From: Platerodrilus igneus
Taxonomy: Eukaryota > Arthropoda > Insecta > Coleoptera > Lycidae
Assembly (NCBI GenBank): GCA_036346225.1
Contig: JARFIW010000453.1
Location: 6,944,001-7,008,000 of the forward strand
Direction of reading: 5' to 3'
DNA length: 64,000 nt
Numbering within the stretch: the first letter of the stretch is position 1; each line of letters opens with the position of its first letter. Below are positions 56,810 to 64,000 of the stretch, one piece after another. The notes below the pieces were generated by a model. It made no database searches. It was not told where the DNA came from and saw only the letters and a list, made by a program, of their open reading frames with translations. A program made the position numbers and the translations under genes.

Positions 56810-59800
56810 GGTGGTCGGTATATGATTCTAAATAAACCTTAAGTTGGGCGCCGCTAATGGTTTGAGTGACCTAAAGATGCCTGCGGTGGACGTCAATGAA
56901 AAATTCTCTGAACTGAAGTGGTTAATGAAAGTTTTCCTCTAATTATTTTTGCCAGCTCAATTCAAATGAAACCACTAGAATCAGACATCATACTCATAAT
57001 GGCACAAGAAGATCTTTAACAAACAGTATTTCAAATAACAATTACTACCCTTACAAGGGCGTTTTTAACAAGCAATATCTGATATATAACCTCTAAAAAA
57101 ATACTTGCATATGTATATTAAAATCTAAAAGTATAGTCCAATATTGCCACAATGGCTTTGCCTTAGGAACAATATTTTGTACCTAACATAAATATAACTT
57201 TTGATAGTGACTCACTTATACTAAAATTAAAGTTCAAAGGTTCTTTTATAATCATAATGCACACTTTAATCTTTAATTTCATTCCTCAGTAGCTTCTTAA
57301 TTAATCATATTATGTATCAAATTTGTCAAAATAAGATAATCGTATTTAAACGTATCTGATCAGTGAAGTTGAATATGCTTTTATATTATAGCAAAAATCT
57401 CAGCGACTGCTTGCTACCCTTTTTATTCGAATTATCAAACTTGTACACACCTTTTCTACTCTAATTTCAAATACTAGCATACAAAAATACTCTTGTAATG
57501 AAACTTACCTAATAGATAGAAATGGCCTCTGTTAAAATTTTAAAACAATGTAATTTTATTTTACCCTGTAAATCATGCAGGTTGTTGTTCTTCTGTTTGG
57601 CCCTTAGTTATCCACCCATGTCCATACTGTTAAAACTGTTAAAATTTTTCCACTAAATTCCACTAAACATCAAAATTGCATTCCAAATCCATATACTCTC
57701 ATGTTTAAATCAAAACCTTATTTTTCAGTAGTCAATCACTATTTGTTCATTTTACGTACTTCCAATTAACCTCTCTTATTTTTGTACATTTAAAATACTT
57801 TGCCTTTGCTATTTAGGTAAAATAATTACAACTACTTAAACAGTAGTATTTTACTACGTGATATATAATCACTAGTTCGACGGCATCGTGACGTTTTAAT
57901 AGCAGCTTATCAACTGCTTATTAAATCCCTTCTTAGTCCTCTTTCAATTGGGTTATATATTCGTGTTTTGTGTTACGTCATGCATCTAGAATAATCTATC
58001 AAACTCTACTTGTTTCTAGGCTTTAGTTGGTTTTTTTCGGAGGTGTGATGCAATATTCCGAAACCTGTCGTTACTAATAGACTAAGGCTACTAATTAGCT
58101 CTATTTACCTACGCGTTATCTCATCAACATCCAATATCTACAGTTGCAATTAATCATATCAATACGACTGTATCACTTATCTCGTTTGAATTGGATGTAC
58201 GCTTACATTCGCTATTTGATAATTTCCACGAATCTATAGTATTTTATTAATAATGCAACTTTCTGTTCATTTAAACACTCGATTATTCTAGAGTAGTCGA
58301 TGAACGCGTTTTCAAGTTATTTTCCAATTGAAATGCAATATTACTTCTTTTCGCAGAAATTGAATCTGGCATTTTAAAACCTAATGTAATACGCTTTCCT
58401 AGAAGTTTGTTATCAAATAAAAATATTAAAATATAATACATGCAATTCAATGCGCTCTTCAACCATAATGTAAATTCTGGGTAGAGTATTTGAACACGAC
58501 CTCCCTTATTAATTACAAATATAAAAATCCTTTATAATAATTAAGCTTTTATATAGTTGAGTATTTTTTGTATAAAGCTCTTCATAAATGTCTATCTACG
58601 CTCAAAATATACCGTTATTCCTATCTAAAAACATTATTTCTTCGTCATTAGGTATAAAATTATTTTAATCGGTTATGCATTTGTAATTTAATATATTGAT
58701 TGTTTTAAAAAATACATTTTTCTATGAAAATGAATATTCACATAATTCGAGACTTCTCTTAAATTTCTCCAAATTTGATCGAGTTTGCGCCTCCATTTTA
58801 CGAAATGATGCTAGATGACCTTTTGATGACTTTAATTACATCAATATATACATTTATATATACTTTTATGACATTCATAACCTAAGCCGAAAGCTGCATG
58901 GAGAACCGATTATTTGGCCTCGCTCTAATAGTCGCTTACGGACCATGGGTGTTAAATTACACTTAGCCTCTATCCAATAACAATAGATAATCGCCAATGA
59001 CCATAGGCATGTTTGCGCGTTCAAGTTTCAAGTATTGTTATTCTAGATTAGTTTATTTTATTTAAGAAGTGAATTAGGCTTCTTTAAGAATGCTTGAACT
59101 TGTCCCTCAGTAGTCCTGCAACATGTCTTATGACACCATTTACATTCGCTTTTAGAACAAAGTCAGGTGAATCAGACTACAACATCAATTAAATGTTAGG
59201 AAATGAAATAGATTTGTAAATTAGGATTGTTTATTCGTCGAGATGACATGTAATACGAAGTTCCGAATACAATACCACATCTAAGTTTGGGCTTGCACGA
59301 TATGAATATATACATGAAAAAAATGCAATTTACAATGTGTGTCTTTAAGAGAAAGTATTTTTAGGAAAGGTATATGCTGTTGACAAGAAGACCCAATAGA
59401 AACTTGGAAGTAAATCTAAACTAAAAGCTACATAAAGTGCGGGATGTTTCAAACTTAGCAAGTCGAAACTTCATAAACTTTTTGTAACTTATGTAATCTT
59501 CTAAACCTCACGGGAGGCATTAAACCAAATTCAGGTCGTTGCAGTTCCAACAGAACCATTTTAGTGTCAATGGTCTTACGTTGACTTACGGAGAACAAAT
59601 TCCTAATTCAGATATGATGTAAATAGATATATAATGATGTACTGCAACGTATAGTATCAACACTTTCAAATAATTATAATCAAAAGCTTTTATACAAGCT
59701 ATACTTAAAATATTTAAAAAACTTCAAAATTTTTATTTATGCAGGATATATACTGAAAAAATAAAATATCGATTATATCCAATTCATTAGATGTATTTTT

Positions 59801-59885
59801 AGAAGTTTGTAAAATATTGAGCGTTTTGTCTTGTACCTGCAATTTTATTCCATAGTGTGAAACAACACAATTAAATTTGGTAACG

Positions 59886-59889
<4 letters not shown>
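56807..59889. other. Stretch E3 between two (TA)n tracts, no gene
   Basis: It starts TGTGGTGGTCGG directly after the TA tract. Close to the start it holds GTTGGGCGCC, the reverse complement of a GGCGCCCAAC primer-site core and similar to the TTGGGC words near the starts of E1 and E2. No matching CA end occurs before the next TA tract (the left flank there is 'ggtaacgatata'). The rest is AT-rich without coding motifs. It may contain a partial LTR at its left edge. Confidence 0.35.

Positions 59890-59932
<43 letters not shown>
59890..59932. repeat. (TA)n microsatellite
   Basis: About 43 bp of alternating TA, directly followed by TGCTGTGATTCTC (start of E4). Confidence 0.95.
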
Positions 59933-59934
<2 letters not shown>

Positions 59935-61955
59935 CTGTGATTCTCGTTACTACGGTGAAATCTCCTCTGATATTCGATTTCTTACCTGAATATCGCCTCT
60001 TGAATCCTTCCGCCTCGGCTGCTCACCTAGTTAAAACTTTCATCCTCATTCATAAAAAAAAACACATTCCTACCACAAACATCAACGTTAACCCTATTTA
60101 CACCAATATTCACAATACATTAAAATTTCAAAATTAAATTTCAGCATCATAAAATTTCAAGTTCATATTTGTCATCATTTTAATTTGCATCCGGAATTAG
60201 AGTCCTTGTAGGATGCATACTAATTAAGTTAACAATATTTGCAGACCTGAGTCTGAATAAAAGGGAGCATCTCCCACCCCTTTACTTTAATTTATCAGGT
60301 TAGTCTAATTGACCTCAAAAACAGACCCAAATTTTCATCATAATCAAAAACATAAACCTGATAAATACTCCTTTCTACTTATACAAGAAAATTTTACCTT
60401 AAAATTCAAAATTTGTTGTTTATACAAATTTACTACTGTCCATCTCTATCAAACAAATTATAAAGATATTCAATACACACCAAAACATCAAAGATCGGAC
60501 AACAATGCATAAGTTACCTGAAGGTTACTGCACTCGTGGCTCCAATGTACATCGTCCTTGCTAATCTTACCATTCCAGTTGGTTCATGTTTACGTCTTCG
60601 GATTTCTGACCGCCTTTAAAATTTTTCTACACCACCATTCGTCTAAAAAGGTTTCAGGGCTTCTCAGGAATTCATCTATGTACATCTAAATCTTGTTTTG
60701 TGGATCCAATCACGTTTACGAATGACATTTGATTACTAACACTCCCGAAAATAGCACTGAAATTCATAATTCTTTCACGCTATACCCAAAACTGCATACT
60801 TCTATTTGTTTATTTATCGTTATTAATTTGGATAATTGGTACAGTAATACCCGCAAATATAACTAGACTTTATTACCTTTATTTATTTTCTCTAAGTGCA
60901 CTAATGCATAATAACTGTTATAGTAGCACGTAATAATCATCTATTCTGCTGGACGTATCGAATAAAATCAAAAAAATAAAAAGCAAAACTGTTTGAAGTA
61001 TCGCATAAAATCAAAAATAAAAGAGAGCAAAACTCCTATCAGCACGGGTTTATATAATGGCTCGCTTGCAAGTCGAATTTGTCCCGCGATAGACGATTTT
61101 AAGAAATTCGCATTCTATTTTCTCTTCCGATGGCTCGTCACAATGATTCTACTGAAATTTGCACTCGTCCCGCAACACGTCAGAGAACAACTAATTAATT
61201 TTACATAGAAATTGTTATGCTTCCACCTCTCACGTTTGCATCTTATTTCAACCTTAATCGCCGATCTAGTCTGTTCGTTCTATCTACAACCTGTGCTCTT
61301 GTTTTACATATTTCCCCTCATTTAACTACCAATGCATTCCCTCTCGCTTGTCTTTATACCACAAACTCTTACTTGCACTCATATCGCTTAAAGCTTATCA
61401 ACTATCATATACATCGTTATTTCTGCAGGTGTTCTGAGTTCTAATACGCTGAAGGCTTTTGCGTGACTTCCCCACGTCGTTATAATTTCTCGATAGCTTT
61501 AGTACTTGGAACGATTAAATTAACTACAAGTTGAACATTTTAACTCTGCTTCTTTTTATAGAAAGCGTCCAGTGAATAATCTAAACCCCTTATTTTTTTA
61601 ACGAAACGAATAAATTTCTATGCTCCATGGTTTTAATAATGCTTATTATCTAATGAAATTCTACATTACTTCCTTCTACACGTTGATTATGATTATATAC
61701 AAAACCTACATTCTAATTGAATGATTTAAATCTTCACAGTAGGTCTTTAATTAAGCGTACTATTTTCCACTGCTTTAATATACACGGTGTTTAACATTAT
61801 CTAAACAATATAAACCCTATGTTTAGAAGTAAATGACGAATTTATCCAATATACCTTTAAATGAAGCGTATTATTACCCAAAGCTTCCTTATACACGGTG
61901 ATTAAAATTATTTGCTGTCGTTAATTAATTTTCTACCCTGGTCTAAATTTAAGTA

Positions 61956-61958
<3 letters not shown>
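59933..61958. other. Stretch E4 between two (TA)n tracts, possible 2.0 kb LTR
   Basis: It begins TGCTGTGATTCTC and is 2026 bp long, close to E1 (2022 bp). Like E1 it has a pyrimidine-rich second half and a pair of tandem units near its right end ('aagcgta(c/t)tatt', then 'tatacacggtg', at about 61753 and 61864). The right edge is 'taagtaatatg' against the TA tract, so a CA terminus is not seen. The short frames 60993-61208 and 61217-61444 show no domain. Confidence 0.35.
61747..61912. repeat. Tandem duplication near the right end of E4, ~111 bp period
   Basis: 'tttaattaagcgtactatt' ... 'tatacacggtgtttaacattatct' is echoed by 'tttaaatgaagcgtattatt' ... 'tatacacggtgattaaaattattt'. It is comparable in place and wording to the pair near the end of E1. 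Confidence 0.55.

Positions 61959-61959
<1 letters not shown>

Positions 61960-62008
<49 letters not shown>
61960..62008. repeat. (TA)n microsatellite
   Basis: About 49 bp, the longest TA tract here. RTE copy 4 begins abruptly at its right edge. Confidence 0.95.
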
Positions 62009-62009
<1 letters not shown>

Positions 62010-63430
62010 TGATTTATTTTTGTGTCTTTGTTTTTCTTGTAATAAATTCAGGATATCCTTTGTTATCCATGGTTTCTCTTTTTGCGTATACCCCAGAATA
62101 TCTCTAGCCGCCATGTCTAGGCTGGATTTAATGTTATTCCATCCTGTTTCCACTTCCTTAGCATCAGATATTTTCCTTTTCAGCAATTCATTTGACTTTT
62201 TTTCGAATCTTTCTTGAATATCTTTATTTTTTAGTTTCTCTAAGTCAGGTGCCTTTTTCCGTTTCTTTTTTTCAAATTTTTAAATTTAGGTGCGGCCTTC
62301 ATAATTATGATGTTGTGGTCAGTCTCTGTATCTGCTTCTGGGTAGCTTCTACAGTCCTTTACTTGATTCCTAAACCGTTATCTAACAAAAATGTAATCTA
62401 TTTGATATCTTCCTATACCTTCTGGCATTTTACGTGTATCGTCCTCTAACATGATGTTGAAATAATGTGTTTGTGATGATTAAATTGTTCTTGTCGCAAA
62501 ATTTTACCAACCTTTTTCTCCTGTCGTTTCTTGTGCCTAAACGAAATAAACCTACTACCGCTCCTTCCCTACCCTCACCTACCACTGCATTAAAATCCCC
62601 CGTAATTATTAAATTTTCAATTCTTTTTACATATCTTGATATGTCCTCGATATCTTTGTAGATTGCTTCTACCTCTTCGTCACTGTAGGTAGAGGTGGCC
62701 ATATATACTTGTATTATTACTGTGTTTACCGGTTTAGATTCTAATCTAACCATGAGTACTCTTTCGTTCTTTTGTAAGCAATTTTCTACACAGTGTTCTA
62801 TTTTTTTTTCGCATAACTATTCTCATACTCGTATTTCCTTCCTCTGCTGCTATATGAATTATCTTAAGTCTCCACTCCAAAAATCCCCCGCCTCTGGCCA
62901 CTGAACTTCGCTGATCCCTACTATGTCTAGTGCTGACCTATTCATTTCGATTTTTAGGTTCTTCAGCTTACCTACTTGCTTCATGCTTCTAGCATTTCAG
63001 GCCCCGACTCACAAAATGTTCCCGACTCTTATTCTGGACTTTCCGATCGCATCTTCCGAAGTAGTCCTCTCCCGGAGATCCAAATGGGGGACTATTTTAA
63101 CTCCGGAATCTTTTTCCCCAGAGCATGCCATCATTTTATTATAATTTAGGTACGCTGTGTACTTGGGAGGTAATGTGGTGGTTTCCCTTTGCCTTCCACA
63201 TCACGGTAGCGTGTCTTAGACTGCCATACGAACCTCTATAGTTTCTGCCAATCTAAGTACCGAAAGAGCCGCTGCCCTCTTTCGGAAACCTGTTTTAGTC
63301 TGGTTCCTCACTAACGACCCTACTACTTTGGTTGGACCTGTAGTTTGGTTCTTTAGCTGATTAAAACACGCAAGCCATTTCACCTGTTCTAGTAACCTAG
63401 AACTTCGGCAAGGTGCAGGTCCATTCGAAA
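62009..63430 (-). mobile_element. RTE-type LINE, copy 4, 5' part only
   Basis: It matches copies 1-3 from the linker after the endonuclease (62009) up to the 5' UTR. The 3' two-thirds (RT onward) are missing, cut at a (TA)n tract. This is opposite to the usual 5' truncation of LINEs. The 5' UTR extends further than in copy 1: 63060-63140 is shared with copy 3, and 63140-63430 carries 'gatgtggaaggcaaaggg' and 'aaaccaccacattacc' on the minus strand. The exact right end is not fixed. Confidence 0.85.
62020..63000 (-). pseudogene. RTE copy 4 endonuclease, frameshifted
   Basis: The frame 62430-62753 contains 'MVRLESKPVNTVIIQVYMATSTYSDEEVEAIY', metal-binding 'LIITGDFNAVVGEG' and 'NLIITNTLFQHH'. 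The frame 61908-62186 contains 'SSLDMAARDILGYTQKEKPWITKDILNL' before running into the TA tract. Frameshifts lie between the pieces and in the N-terminal part ('[16 protein letters not shown]' region, about 62940-62990). It lacks RT altogether. Confidence 0.85.
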
Positions 63431-64000
63431 TGAAACAATTTATCTGTAGTTCCTAAAATTTCAAGCTTATTTGAAAAAAGAATGTGGAAATTCTAATTTG
63501 AGATGCATGAAGTTGTTATTTTAAACTGTATGAAAATATGGATAATGTATACAAAATCCACGTTAAATAGTTATGAAAGGAAATTTTGTTGCACGTGACA
63601 GAATTTTGCTCAAAAGTTAAGAAAGTATTATGAGAAATAAGCGTTTAAACCAACGGTTGATTATAGAAAATGGTTTGAAATCCAAAAAATTTAGCCGACA
63701 ATTCTCATCAATTAATTTCAGTTATAAGTACATACGACGTATCGAGAAAATAAAGAGACATCTTACATAATAAAATTATGACATGTAAGCAAACAGTTTT
63801 AAAACTCTTATGCTACCTTTAGAAGTTTAATCCTTATCAAGTGTCAGCAAGTAAATAAATCTTGTCTTTGATTTTACCCACAGATTTCAAAATAATTTTT
63901 CAAACGTCCAAAACAGAACTTTTTAACACTTTACTAATATGCTGTAATTAAGTTCGTTACTTGCAAAATTGTAGACGGTTTTTGTGACTATAATGAACAG
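63431..64000. other. Unassigned sequence at the right edge
   Basis: AT-rich with no gene, RNA or repeat recognised. Confidence 0.5.

Noticed and set aside
1..64000. CRISPR array, bacterial operon or phage-like system
   Set aside because: No regularly spaced repeats with unique spacers, no ribosome-binding-site-led gene blocks. All recognised coding sequence is from eukaryotic retroelements.

Overview
This 64 kb window is AT-rich eukaryotic DNA from an arthropod, most likely an insect. I infer this from the mix of decayed retroelements: BEL/Pao, Ty3/gypsy, an insect errantivirus-type envelope relic, RTE-type LINEs, Penelope-like elements and a tRNA-derived SINE. I recognise no host protein-coding gene, no intact tRNA or rRNA gene, no CRISPR array and no bacterial-style operon. 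Nearly every coding segment is a broken transposable-element gene. Most short open frames elsewhere look like chance frames in AT-rich DNA.

Layout. 1-7180: mostly unassigned AT-rich DNA with small tandem and inverted repeats and one complete SINE (2024-2316) with target-site duplications. 7188-13345: a decayed BEL/Pao element on the minus strand (gag, zinc knuckles, protease, RT tail, RNase H, integrase), with about 1.65 kb of foreign sequence inside its RT. 14178-16035: a gypsy gag-protease-start-of-RT fragment on the plus strand. 16846-20797: RTE LINE copy 1 (minus). 21178-23199: a 2.0 kb TG...CA element abutting a (TA)n tract. 24180-27170: a gypsy-like gag flanked by two ~700 bp direct repeats, with no pol. 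27885-37828: a head-to-tail BEL/Pao concatemer (minus) containing a precise insertion of RTE copy 2 (31970-35844). 38130-42130: an old RTE copy 3 (plus) that itself carries a SINE and a solo LTR. 45314-47600: an errantivirus-type env relic with one LTR (minus). 50480-52668: another 2.2 kb TG...CA element between (TA)n tracts. 52738-56771: a Penelope-like element joined to an inverted partial copy of itself, with the outer ends at or close to (TA)n tracts. 56807-61958: two stretches that each start with TG right after a (TA)n tract. 62009-63430: the 5' part of RTE copy 4 (minus), cut at a (TA)n tract.

How the parts relate. The window is a nested transposon graveyard with a readable history. 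RTE copy 3 is old and was hit by a SINE and an LTR element. The BEL cluster suffered an internal deletion, was tandemly duplicated, and was then hit by the young RTE copy 2. RTE copies 1 and 2 are nearly the same sequence. The most distinctive signals are: (a) an RTE family whose 3' untranslated region carries fossil extra copies of its own C-terminal coding segment in three separate copies; (b) repeated association of LTR-like termini, the Penelope complex and a LINE break with (TA)n tracts; (c) a gag-only terminal-repeat element; (d) a Penelope inverted dimer whose truncated arm is less damaged than its full-length partner. All boundaries were read by eye and may be off by tens of bases unless an exact duplication is quoted.
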